A stretch of 64,000 nt of DNA from NCBI GenBank assembly GCA_035577545.1, contig DATLVI010000024.1, positions 62,001 through 126,000 of the forward strand. Reading direction: 5' to 3'. The translations under genes and the position numbers were made by a program. This stretch comes from Verrucomicrobiia bacterium (GTDB lineage Bacteria > Verrucomicrobiota > Verrucomicrobiia > Palsa-1439). Below, in pieces: positions 18,203-26,514 of the stretch (its first letter is position 1; each line of letters starts with the position of its first letter). The notes under the pieces were generated by a model. The model was not told where the DNA came from and did no database searches. It was given only the letters and a program-made list of their open reading frames with translations.

Positions 18203-20304
18203 GGCACCACCATATGAACCCGGTAGAATCGTTGGGTCAGCGTTGCGCCTCCCGGATCCGTGTGACTCATAATTCCTCCGGTACCGGTATATCCAGTCAG
18301 CGCGATCCAACTCCCATTGACAAGGTTGGAATTGTATTCGACGAGGTGCGTCAGATTGCTAAACGTGGTGAATTGGAGATTCACATTCGAACCCGCCACG
18401 GAGATCGAGACGATCTGTGGAATCGTGTTGTTGGTGAGCACCACACCATTGTTCACTAATCCCGCATGAAACTTGACGTGGCCAGCGAGAGCATTGATCA
18501 AACCGTTATTCACCACCGGGCTATAGAATTCCAACGTGCCTCCGTTGACCGCCAGTAAGGCGCCGTTATTGGTGACAATGCCGTTGAAGGTGAGCGTCGT
18601 CCCGGCACCGCATGCGGACGTAATCGTGCCGCCCGGGTCGATCATCACCGCACCGTTGATGGTGCCGCAGCCGGTCACGACTGCGCTGGATCGTACCCGC
18701 AATCCGCTGGAAAAAGTGTGAACCCCGCCCAGCAGTTGGAAGGTGGCTGCGTCAACTCCGTCTCCCACGACGAACGTCTGCGCATTACTGATGGTCGTGG
18801 ACTTCGAGCCCAGATTGCCGGCGTTGAAGTTGAACTGGCTGTTCGTCCCGTTGACGCCGACCAATTGGTCCACCGTCAAACTTCCCCCGTTCTGCGTCAG
18901 GATGCCTTGACCGAGTTGGCCGATAACCAGGCTGCACGCGCCCGACTGATTGGTGACGGTCACGATGCCACCATTCATCTGTATCAGGCCGGTGGAGTTT
19001 GAGTAAGCGCCGGCAACAATATTCGACACGGTGGCCGTTGTGCTGCCGGCAAATACAAGCGTCCCGTAAGAACCGGAGTTGTTCCCAATGTGAATCACTC
19101 TCGCCACTACTGAGCTGTTGGAAACCGTCATCTGACCAAAACCATAACTGCCCACGATCATCGTCGGATAGTTAAGCGTCAACTGCCCGCTCGTCACGAA
19201 CACCGTGCCGGTCGCACCCAAAGAACCGCCGACGAGGAGCCCGCTTGAAAACGTGGTCGTGCCGCCCACGATGGTCAACGTTCCCTGGGATGCCGGCCCA
19301 TTCGCCACACCCACGTTAAAAACCAACGACGAACTGTTCGAGACAACCATTTGCCCCACGCCGTTCCCGCCGACGCTGATACCCGGCCCGTTCGTCATAA
19401 TCAATTGCTCGTTGCTCATCCAGACCAGACCCGTCGCGCCGAATTCCTCGCCGAGACCCAGGTGTCCAGTTTCGAAGCAGGTCCCGCCGAGCATGGTCAA
19501 GGTGCCATTGGCGCTGGCCGTCGCTCCCAGCAGGATAGCAGTCGGTGGTACGGTGACAGTACCGCCGCCAAAAGGAGTATTGGTGAAAATCCCGGACAGG
19601 AGCGTGCCGTTGGAAACAATGATTTGCCCCGAGCCGTAGAAGCCAACAACCAGGTTGCCGTTACTCGTCACGAGTTGCCCGGCGGTCAATGCAACCGAGC
19701 CGACCGAATTCGTCGAGTAACCCACATAGACATCTCCGTATACAATGTTCGTTCCGCCGGCGACCGAAAGCGTACCAGTGCCCGTGGTTCCAACCGTCAT
19801 CACAACATTCGTATTGAGAAGCACGGTGCTGCCATAAAGCGTCGCGCTTGAATCCAACCCGATTGCGCCATCCGTGGCTCCGTCCAGTGACAAGAGCGAA
19901 TTCGTCATCCGCAATACCCCGCCCGGTCCGATGACGACCGAACTGTGAACGACGAGTGGAGTAACGGTTCCGAGATTGGAGAGGACGAGAGTATTAGTTG
20001 AGCCATTGGGGGCCGAAACTGTCAGGTTGCTGATGACCATCGTGGCGGGGAAACCGCCGGCGGTCGCTGCGTTGTTGGTGACCGTTGAGTTGCCCGCGTT
20101 GGTGATCACATCGGCGGAATCGCCAATGCCCGGGGCAGTGCCCAGAGACCAGCTTGAGGCATCCTCCCATTTGCCGGAGATGGAGTTGATCCAAGAGTTG
20201 GTCTGGGCATACGCGGCCAGATGCCAAGAAACGGTGGCGCAGCCGATCACAAACAGGCGGGCGGCGATCTTTGTCCCGTGTGAGAACCTCACTCTCATCA
20301 CCAT
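18199..20304 (-). CDS. Secreted beta-helix repeat protein (autotransporter-like passenger)
   Basis: This 701-residue protein has a signal peptide (about residues 10-34, ending HLAAYAQT). It is made of imperfect repeats of the form 'LVVGxxGxGxMxVSNSS-LxxxxxxIG-GTLTxxGGTxxF', for example FGQMTVSNSSVVARVIHIG and GVGQMVVSNSSSLVFNVGV. Such repeats normally fold into a right-handed beta-helix. N-terminal WEDASSWSLGTAPGIGDSAD is the typical opening of verrucomicrobial autotransporter-strand proteins. No beta-barrel translocator follows. The C-terminus has an Ig-like YNSNLVNGSWIALTGYTGTGG and ends QRFYRVHMVVP. It overlaps the pseudopilin start, so the two form one operon. Likely a surface or extracellular structural protein. 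Confidence 0.8.
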   Translation of the reverse strand: MVMRVRFSHGTKIAARLFVIGCATVSWHLAAYAQTNSWINSISGKWEDASSWSLGTAPGIGDSADVITNAGNSTVTNNAATAGGFPATMVISNLTVSAPNGSTNTLVLSNLGTVTPLVVHSSVVIGPGGVLRMTNSLLSLDGATDGAIGLDSSATLYGSTVLLNTNVVMTVGTTGTGTLSVAGGTNIVYGDVYVGYSTNSVGSVALTAGQLVTSNGNLVVGFYGSGQIIVSNGTLLSGIFTNTPFGGGTVTVPPTAILLGATASANGTLTMLGGTCFETGHLGLGEEFGATGLVWMSNEQLIMTNGPGISVGGNGVGQMVVSNSSSLVFNVGVANGPASQGTLTIVGGTTTFSSGLLVGGSLGATGTVFVTSGQLTLNYPTMIVGSYGFGQMTVSNSSVVARVIHIGNNSGSYGTLVFAGSTTATVSNIVAGAYSNSTGLIQMNGGIVTVTNQSGACSLVIGQLGQGILTQNGGSLTVDQLVGVNGTNSQFNFNAGNLGSKSTTISNAQTFVVGDGVDAATFQLLGGVHTFSSGLRVRSSAVVTGCGTINGAVMIDPGGTITSACGAGTTLTFNGIVTNNGALLAVNGGTLEFYSPVVNNGLINALAGHVKFHAGLVNNGVVLTNNTIPQIVSISVAGSNVNLQFTTFSNLTHLVEYNSNLVNGSWIALTGYTGTGGIMSHTDPGGATLTQRFYRVHMVVP

Positions 20305-20639
20305 GCTTCGTAAAAATTTAGTGTAACATATGTTGTTTATGTGTCGATACTATATCGCCAGTTTTACGCCCTTTTTACATTGCAGGAACCTCAATGTTTT
20401 CGGGGCTCCGGTAGAATGGCTTACAAGGCTTCCAGGGGAGGATCGGGGGGCAGGATGGGACGAATAGGGCGACAGAGACGGAGAGCGAACAGGGCTGATT
20501 AGGCGCTCCGAAAGCTTTTGGGGTGCCGCCACACAAACCCCGGTAATTCCCTCTGTACATCGGATTCCGATAATGGTATTATGAACAAATAAACGCTCAA
20601 CATCCAACTTTTAACGCACAACTCTCAAGGGCGAGGGGA

Positions 20640-20774
20640 TCCGCCATAGCCCGAAGAGCGATGGCGGACTCGTTGCTGTGCGCAACTATGGTGGGTCCGC
20701 CAAGAGGGGAATCGCGATAGAATATCGCTCCTACAGGGACGGGAGGAATCCGCCGTCGCTAAAGCTATGGCGGA
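20640..20774. repeat. REP/MITE-like element with 11-bp terminal inverted repeats
   Basis: TCCGCCATAGC (20640-20650) and GCTATGGCGGA (20764-20774) are perfect inverted copies bounding 135 bases. Inside are a nested hairpin TCCGCCAT...ATGGCGGA (20640-20668) and a tight GCGATA-GAA-TATCGC hairpin (20714-20728). No transposase is present. This is the shape of a small non-autonomous palindromic element. Confidence 0.55.
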
Positions 20775-20899
20775 CGAGGAGGACCTCGAAACATGTGTTT
20801 TTGCGAAACGAACCCCCCCAGTTAGGTATTTGATTTACAATGAGTTACATAGATGGTCATTTTGGGGCGACTCCATTTTTGGGTGTCGGGAAGAAGTAA

Positions 20900-20917
20900 G
20901 GACGCGGCAGCGCGTCC
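20900..20917. repeat. Short perfect palindrome GGACGCG-GCAG-CGCGTCC
   Basis: Seven complementary GC-rich bases flank a GCAG loop, 80 bases before the histidine kinase gene. No T-run follows, so it does not look like a terminator. It resembles dispersed extragenic palindromes and is in the same gap as the larger element. Confidence 0.5.
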
Positions 20918-20998
20918 CTACCGGGGACAAATGGAAAGCGGCGTGTTTTTTACGGGAGATTCGTTTAGGATTTTGGGGATGAGATTGACAGGCTGATC

Positions 20999-22708
20999 AT
21001 GGCGCGGAATACGACTTCGCAACAACGCAGGCTGCGGCAGTTTGAAGTGCTGGTGCGCGTCAGCAGCGTGATCAATTCCACACTGGAACCGGAAGAGGTT
21101 CTCAATCGCGTCCTTGCCGAGGCGGTGCGGGTGATGCAGGCACATAGCGGTTCGATTGTGCTCATTGATCCGCACACGCAGTTGCTGGAGATCGAGGTGG
21201 CCATCGGGCTCAGCGAGAAGGCACGGCAGACGAAGCTGGCGATTGGCCGCGGGGTCACCGGCTGGGTGGCGAAGATGGGGGTGCCGTTGCGGGTGCCGGA
21301 CGTCAGGGCCGACCCGCACTACGTTTCCGTGCGCAAGGACATCCGCAGCGAGTTGGCCGTTCCGCTGCTGGTGGAAGGCGCGTTGATCGGCGTGTTGAAC
21401 GTGGACTCGACGCGCCGCGACGCGTTCAGCGTTGAAGACGAAGAACTGCTGGTGGCCATCGCCAATCAATCGGCACAGGTCATCCAGAACTCGTGGTTGT
21501 ACCAGGCGGTGGCGCATAACGCGCGGCAGTTGGAGTCGCTTTTTTCCGTCGCGCAATCGGTCATCTCGTCGCTCAACCTGCAGGACATTCTGCAACGCGT
21601 CACGCGCGACGCGTGCCGGCTAATGGACACAAAGGTCTGCTCGCTGATGTTGGTGAATCCGACCCGCGAGTTTCTCGAATTGCGCGCCTGCCACGGGGCG
21701 GGCACCAAGTATCTGCGCCGGCCGCCGCTGCCGGTGGCGGACAGTTTGATCGGGTTTGTCGTGCGGCGCCGCAAGCCGCTGCGCATTTTCAACGTACAGA
21801 CGCACGATGACTATCGGCACACCGAGATGGCGCGCGAAGAGGGGCTGGTCTCGTTGTTGTCCGTGCCGATGGTTGTGGAAGACGTTGCGATTGGCGCGCT
21901 GAATGTTTACACGGCGGAACCGTATCATTTTTCCAACCAGGACACCAAGACGCTCTCCGCGCTGGCCAACCTCGCGGCGGTGGCGATTGAAAACGCGCGG
22001 CTACACGAGAAGATCGTGGACGTGGAAGAGCAATTGCGCCACAACGAGCGCCTGAGCACACTCGGCCTGCTCGCCGCGGAGGTCGCCCACGAAATTCGCA
22101 ATCCGCTCACGGTAATGAAGATGTTGTTTCACTCGCTCGATTTGAAATTCCCGCCCGAGGACCCGCGGGCGCGCGACGCGGAGATCATGTCCGAAAAAAT
22201 GGACCACCTGAACAAGATCGTCGATCATTTGCTCGGTTACGCGCGCTCGACCGAGCCGACCCTGGAGCTGGTGGACGTGAATGATTTACTCGACGACGTG
22301 CTGCTGCTCACGCGCCAAAAATTGAGCCAGCAGAAGATCGAGTTGGTCCGGAAATTTGGCGAGGGACTGCCGAAGGTGCGGGCCGATCGCGGCCAGATCG
22401 AGCAGGCGTGCCTGAATTTGATTCTCAACGCGGCCGATGCGATGATCCGCGGCGGAACGCTCACGGTCTCCTCGGCCATGCAACACGGGCCCGGAAGCAC
22501 GATGGTGCTGTCATTCACCGACACGGGCATGGGCATGGCGCCCGAGAAGCAGAAACAGATCTTTGAGCCGTTTCTCACCACGAAAACGCAAGGGACCGGG
22601 CTTGGGCTGGCCATCGTCCAAAAAATTGTGGAGGCACACAGCGGGAAGATCGAAGTCAAGAGCGCGCCGAAGAAGGGAACGACCTTTCGGATCCTGCTGC
22701 CGGTGTGA
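20999..22708 (+). CDS. GAF-GAF sensor histidine kinase
   Basis: The 569-residue kinase has no membrane segment and should be cytoplasmic. Two GAF domains (about 27-165 and 185-335) each end with the conserved pattern SELAVPLLVEGALIGVLNVD or LSVPMVVEDVAIGALNVY. A dimerisation/phosphoacceptor domain with AAEVAHEIRNPLTVMKM follows (His364), then an HATPase_c domain with NLILNAADAM, FTDTGMGMAPEK and TGLGLAIVQKIVEAHSG. The GAF domains probably bind a small ligand or sense redox; nothing visible identifies it. No response regulator is adjacent, so it is an orphan kinase. It converges on the coiled-coil/TPR gene. Confidence 0.93.
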   Translation: MARNTTSQQRRLRQFEVLVRVSSVINSTLEPEEVLNRVLAEAVRVMQAHSGSIVLIDPHTQLLEIEVAIGLSEKARQTKLAIGRGVTGWVAKMGVPLRVPDVRADPHYVSVRKDIRSELAVPLLVEGALIGVLNVDSTRRDAFSVEDEELLVAIANQSAQVIQNSWLYQAVAHNARQLESLFSVAQSVISSLNLQDILQRVTRDACRLMDTKVCSLMLVNPTREFLELRACHGAGTKYLRRPPLPVADSLIGFVVRRRKPLRIFNVQTHDDYRHTEMAREEGLVSLLSVPMVVEDVAIGALNVYTAEPYHFSNQDTKTLSALANLAAVAIENARLHEKIVDVEEQLRHNERLSTLGLLAAEVAHEIRNPLTVMKMLFHSLDLKFPPEDPRARDAEIMSEKMDHLNKIVDHLLGYARSTEPTLELVDVNDLLDDVLLLTRQKLSQQKIELVRKFGEGLPKVRADRGQIEQACLNLILNAADAMIRGGTLTVSSAMQHGPGSTMVLSFTDTGMGMAPEKQKQIFEPFLTTKTQGTGLGLAIVQKIVEAHSGKIEVKSAPKKGTTFRILLPV

Positions 22709-22749
22709 TGCCGGCGACGGTCGCCACTGCTTCGCGAGGTGGGCGCTGA

Positions 22750-24774
22750 TTACGGTTTTGGTTGTACCCCGTCCGCGGGGGCAGCCGGTTTTTCGGAAAG
22801 TTTCTTCAACAGCGCCTCGAGTTCCGGGTCGGGCTTGGCGCCCAGATCGAGCGCCTTCTTATAATGATAGCGGGCGAGTTCCACTTTCGGGTTACGCTGC
22901 TTGGCGTAAACGACGGCCAGGTTGAAATGAGCGTCTGCATATTGCGGGTTCATCTCGATGGCGCGGCGGATTTCCAATTCGCCGGAAGCGCCCCAACCCT
23001 TTTCGCTGAGCACGATCCCCAGGTAGTTGTGCGCCTCGGCGTTATGGGGGTCGATCGCGACGGCGCGATTCAGTTCCGCGTAGGCGTCCTCGATCGCTCC
23101 TTTGCGGAAATAGACCACGCCCAGCAGGGAGCGCGTGTTGCTGTCGTTGGGCGCGGCGACGGCCGCTTTGCGCAAGTAGTTTTCGGCATCGTCGAGACGA
23201 TTCTGCTGGTAGCGGATGACGCCGAGGTTGGCGAGTGCGACGCTGTTCGTCGGCTCCAGATCCAAAGCGGCGTTGTACTTGCCCGCCGCAGTATCGAAAT
23301 CCTTCAACGCGAGCGCGGCGCGGCCTTCATTAAGCAACTTGCGCACGTCAGGTGGAGCCGGTGCTGCCGGTTGCGGCTTCTCCTTCTCCTGGTCCTTCGG
23401 CGCGGCCTCGGCCGGCTCTGCGGTTTCTTTCTTCGGTGCGGGCGGAGGCGTCTTTTTCACAGGAGCCGGAGGCTTCGCGGGTGCCGGGGGCGTCGCAGGC
23501 GCTGGAGGCTTTGCGGGAGCGTTGGTCTGCGGTTTCGGCGGTTCCGCGACGACCGTTTCGTTCGTCGGTTCAGCCTTCTTTGGCGCAGTCAGTGTAGCGA
23601 CCAGCTTGCCCCGGCTCGATTCTTCCATCGAAGAGGGCGGTGGCGTTGGCTTTGGCTCCGGTTTGGGTTCTTCCAGTTTGGGCGGCGGCGGGGCCTTGAC
23701 GACTGGCTGCGCACGGGGGCGCGGACGCCACCCACGAAGCTCGGGGATGGACGGGCCGTTCGTAGTCTCTTCGCTTTCACCGGTGGTGGCGGAGTCAGAA
23801 GCCTTGCGTTCCGCAATGATCCGCAACAGCGCGTTTTCCTTCCGCAACTGGCGGATGATTTCATCGTCCTTGTCGCTGCCGGCCTTGACGGCGGTCAGTT
23901 TTTTGTTTGCGTCGGTGAGCTGTCCGATGACCTCCTCGTACGAACGCCGCAATTCCGTGTTGTCCGTCTGCGCTTTCTCGAGCGCCTGTTTGGTGGTTCC
24001 CAACTCGAGCCGTGTCTGCTGGAGTTCCTCTTTTGTCTGCTGCAATTCACCGCGGGCCTGAGCGAGTTCCGACCGCAATTGTTCCAGGTCCGATGTTGCG
24101 GTGGGTGTAGTCGTCGTCGGCACGGCGGGGACCGCAGCGGCGCGCTCGCGGGCTTCCGCGATCTGGGTTTGCGCGGCGGCCAGCTTGGCGGCAAGGTCCT
24201 GGTTCGTTTTGAGAAGCTCTTCGATTTGCGGGGTGGTCTGCGTCGGCGCAACTTTGCTGAGTTGCTCCTGCAGCTTGGCATTCAGTTCGTTGCGGGCAGC
24301 TTCCAACTGCTCCACTTGCTCATGGGCGCGCTGCAATTCCGAGGTCAGTTGCCGAACCTGCTCGCTCTCGGCCGCCGTGGCAGGATTGGTGGCGATGGTG
24401 GATACGACAGGCGGTATGGGTTGGGGCGCGGGAATCTCGTTCGTGGTCGCGGCAGGTTGCGGTTGCGGCGGGGCAGGGGGTTGCGCCAGCTTGGTTTTCA
24501 AGCTGGCCAGATGGTCGGCGATATACTTTGTGCGGAACTCGATGATGTGCGGATTCCAGTCGGGGCTCTCCGTCTTGATCTCATTCAAGATGTCGAGCGC
24601 GCCGCTGTACTTCAGGTTGGCCTTCGTCCAGTCGCTATCGTGAACAGCCGCATCCCCCTCCTGGATGAGGAAGTACGCTTCGAGGAAACGGTCGCCAGGA
24701 TCCGCCGCCCAGGCGCCAACCGCGCCACCCAGGCACAGCGAAACCAAAATGCACAACTGGAGGGACTTCTTCAT
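22750..24774 (-). CDS. Periplasmic coiled-coil, proline-rich and TPR protein
   Basis: The start is set at the ATG giving the signal peptide MKKSLQLCILVSLCLGGAVG; the frame is open further upstream but overlaps the divergent beta-propeller gene. The 674-residue product has a helical head (25-95), long coiled coils (about 138-215 and 228-325, Q/E/L-rich), a lysine/proline/alanine-rich extended region (about 355-475), and four to five TPR units (about 475-650, for example EPTNSVALANLGVIRYQQNR and DPHNAEAHNYLGIVLSEKG). The modules suggest an elongated periplasmic scaffold linking envelope layers. No enzymatic domain is visible. Confidence 0.85.
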   Translation of the reverse strand: MKKSLQLCILVSLCLGGAVGAWAADPGDRFLEAYFLIQEGDAAVHDSDWTKANLKYSGALDILNEIKTESPDWNPHIIEFRTKYIADHLASLKTKLAQPPAPPQPQPAATTNEIPAPQPIPPVVSTIATNPATAAESEQVRQLTSELQRAHEQVEQLEAARNELNAKLQEQLSKVAPTQTTPQIEELLKTNQDLAAKLAAAQTQIAEARERAAAVPAVPTTTTPTATSDLEQLRSELAQARGELQQTKEELQQTRLELGTTKQALEKAQTDNTELRRSYEEVIGQLTDANKKLTAVKAGSDKDDEIIRQLRKENALLRIIAERKASDSATTGESEETTNGPSIPELRGWRPRPRAQPVVKAPPPPKLEEPKPEPKPTPPPSSMEESSRGKLVATLTAPKKAEPTNETVVAEPPKPQTNAPAKPPAPATPPAPAKPPAPVKKTPPPAPKKETAEPAEAAPKDQEKEKPQPAAPAPPDVRKLLNEGRAALALKDFDTAAGKYNAALDLEPTNSVALANLGVIRYQQNRLDDAENYLRKAAVAAPNDSNTRSLLGVVYFRKGAIEDAYAELNRAVAIDPHNAEAHNYLGIVLSEKGWGASGELEIRRAIEMNPQYADAHFNLAVVYAKQRNPKVELARYHYKKALDLGAKPDPELEALLKKLSEKPAAPADGVQPKP

Positions 24775-24993
24775 CGCGCGGACTGTAACGAAAAGCCCTC
24801 GGATTTGCAATGGTCGGATGTGTCCGCGTTTGCGTTCGATCAGCTGTCGTTGCACACTGTGAATATGAGCGATTTGAATGCCATCCAGCGGACTTCTTCT
24901 GGCCGCATTCAGTGAGCCGAATTCCCTAAAAAGCGGGTTGCCAAATGATTTGGGTTCGGTATGGTTCAGGCAGGATAACATCGGGAGGAAACA

Positions 24994-26154
24994 ATGAGCA
25001 AAGTACGAGTTCTGGTTGGCACGAAAAAGGGCGCCTTCATCCTGACCGCGGATGGTAAGCGCGAAAAGTGGGATGTCAGCGGTCTCCAACTTGGCGGCTG
25101 GGAGATTTATCATGTAAAGGGTTCGCCCGTTGATCCAAACCGCTTGTATGCATCGCAGACCAGTGGCTGGTTCGGGCAGGTCTTGCAACGCTCCGATGAC
25201 GGCGGCAAAACGTGGAATCCGCCGGGCGGCGGCGCGACGATGACGCCCGAAGGCATGCCCAAAGGCGAGAGCAACAAATTCGTGTACGAGGGGAAGGTGG
25301 GCACGCATTTGTGGTACGACGGCACCCAGCATCCATGGGAATTCAAACGCGTCTGGCATCTCGAGCCGTCGTTGACCGATCCGGACACCGTGTACGCCGG
25401 GGTGGAAGACGCGGCGTTGTTTCGTTCGACCGACGGCGGCAAATCCTGGAAGGAACTTCCGGGCTTGCGCAGTGCGAAAAGCAATCTCTGGCAACCCGGC
25501 GCCGGTGGGATGGGCCTGCACACCATCCTGCTCGACCCAAAAGATCCCAACCGGATTTTTGTGGCGATTTCGGCAGCGGGCGTGTTCCGCACCGAGGATG
25601 GCGGTAAAACGTGGAAGCCGGCCACGCGAGGGCTGAAGTCGGCATACGAGTTGCCGGACAAGTCCTTCGAGGTCGGCCATTGTGTGCACCGTATCACGAT
25701 GCATCCGTCCCGCCCGAATGTGCTGTTCATGCAGAAGCACTGGGACGTCAACCGCAGCGACGACGGCGGCGAATCCTGGCAAGAGGTCAGCGGGAATCTG
25801 CCGAGCGATTTCGGCTTCCCGATTGACGTCCATGCGCACGAGCCGAATACCATTTATGTCGTCCCCATCAAGAGCGATTCAGAACATTATCCGCCTGATG
25901 CCAAACTGCGCGTGTACCGCAGCCGCACGGGTGGCGACGAGTGGGAGCCGCTCGCGAAAGGCCTACCGCAACAGGACTGCTACGTGAATGTGTTGCGCGA
26001 CGCGATGGCTGTGGATTCGCTCGATAAGTGCGGCGTGTACTTTGGCACCACCGGCGGGCAGGTGTACGCCTCGAACGACAGCGGCGACAGCTGGAAACCC
26101 ATTGTCCGAGATCTTCCGCCCGTTCTGTCGGTCGAAGTCCAGACACTGCCATGA
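24994..26154 (+). CDS. Asp-box (BNR) beta-propeller protein
   Basis: The 386-residue product contains six Asp-box motifs: [53 protein letters not shown] and [11 protein letters not shown]. These mark a sialidase-like or VPS10-like beta-propeller. There is no signal peptide ([18 protein letters not shown]), so it is probably cytoplasmic, unlike true secreted sialidases, and sialidase catalytic residues are not evident. CGGGAGGAAAC lies just before the ATG. Its stop overlaps the MoaD/ThiS-like gene in an ATGA, so the two form a translational pair. The name 'exo-alpha-sialidase' often given to this family is not supported here. Confidence 0.85.
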   Translation: MSKVRVLVGTKKGAFILTADGKREKWDVSGLQLGGWEIYHVKGSPVDPNRLYASQTSGWFGQVLQRSDDGGKTWNPPGGGATMTPEGMPKGESNKFVYEGKVGTHLWYDGTQHPWEFKRVWHLEPSLTDPDTVYAGVEDAALFRSTDGGKSWKELPGLRSAKSNLWQPGAGGMGLHTILLDPKDPNRIFVAISAAGVFRTEDGGKTWKPATRGLKSAYELPDKSFEVGHCVHRITMHPSRPNVLFMQKHWDVNRSDDGGESWQEVSGNLPSDFGFPIDVHAHEPNTIYVVPIKSDSEHYPPDAKLRVYRSRTGGDEWEPLAKGLPQQDCYVNVLRDAMAVDSLDKCGVYFGTTGGQVYASNDSGDSWKPIVRDLPPVLSVEVQTLP

Positions 26155-26447
26155 TCCGAGTGGAGCTACCATTCCATCTACGGAACCTCGCCCACGTCGA
26201 CCGCGAGGTGACGGTCGACGTCAAGGGCCCGGTAACGGTGCGGTCGGTTCTCGACGCGCTCGAAGCCCAGTACCCTGTGTTGACCGGTACGATCCGCGAC
26301 CACGGCACACAAAAGCGGCGGCCCTTTCTGCGCTTCTACGCCTGTGAGGAGGACCTGTCCAACGGGCCGCCTGACACTCCACTGCCCGACGATGTCGTAT
26401 CGGGAAAGGAGCCCTTTACCGTCATCGGCGCCATCGCCGGCGGTTAG
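26151..26447 (+). CDS. MoaD/ThiS-family ubiquitin-like protein with Gly-Gly end
   Basis: The 98-residue product starts at the ATG inside the ATGA overlap with the propeller gene ([20 protein letters not shown]). It has a beta-grasp pattern and ends with [10 protein letters not shown], the di-glycine tail that MoaD and ThiS use to receive AMP and sulfur. No MoeB/ThiF-type E1 enzyme, MoaE or ThiG gene is nearby, so it is an orphan. Roles could be sulfur carriage or ubiquitin-like protein modification; neither is shown by the sequence. Coupling to the propeller gene suggests the two proteins act together. Confidence 0.85.
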   Translation: MIRVELPFHLRNLAHVDREVTVDVKGPVTVRSVLDALEAQYPVLTGTIRDHGTQKRRPFLRFYACEEDLSNGPPDTPLPDDVVSGKEPFTVIGAIAGG

Positions 26448-26514
26448 CGATTGTCATTTCGTGGCAGATGTGGACGAAGGTAGACTGATGAAGCGTCAAA
26501 ACGCAGTCGCCTCA

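Larger units (their letters stand above)
20305..20998. other. Gene-free interval with palindromic repeats
   Basis: No convincing gene is present in this stretch of nearly 700 bases; the short open frames have no coding signature. The right half carries several palindromes listed separately. The left part (20305-20340) is AT-rich and may contain the promoter of the reverse-strand secreted-protein operon. AT-rich patches also occur at 20820-20850, upstream of the histidine kinase. Confidence 0.6.

Noticed and set aside
20350-20982. Two short open frames in the 20.3-21.0 kb gap
   Set aside because: No ribosome-binding sites, low-complexity composition, and one overlaps palindromic repeats.
22762-24915. 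Long open frame (about 700 codons) on the forward strand opposite the coiled-coil/TPR gene
   Set aside because: It mirrors the GC-rich codons of the reverse gene and consists of Arg/Gly/Leu-rich low-complexity sequence with no domain. The reverse frame has a signal peptide, coiled coil and TPRs.
24775-25839. N-terminal extension of the coiled-coil/TPR protein by about 355 codons
   Set aside because: It overlaps the Asp-box propeller gene on the other strand, and a signal peptide begins at 24774.
25000-26154. Calling the Asp-box protein an exo-alpha-sialidase
   Set aside because: Asp boxes are structural; no signal peptide and no sialidase arginine triad or FRIP motif is evident.
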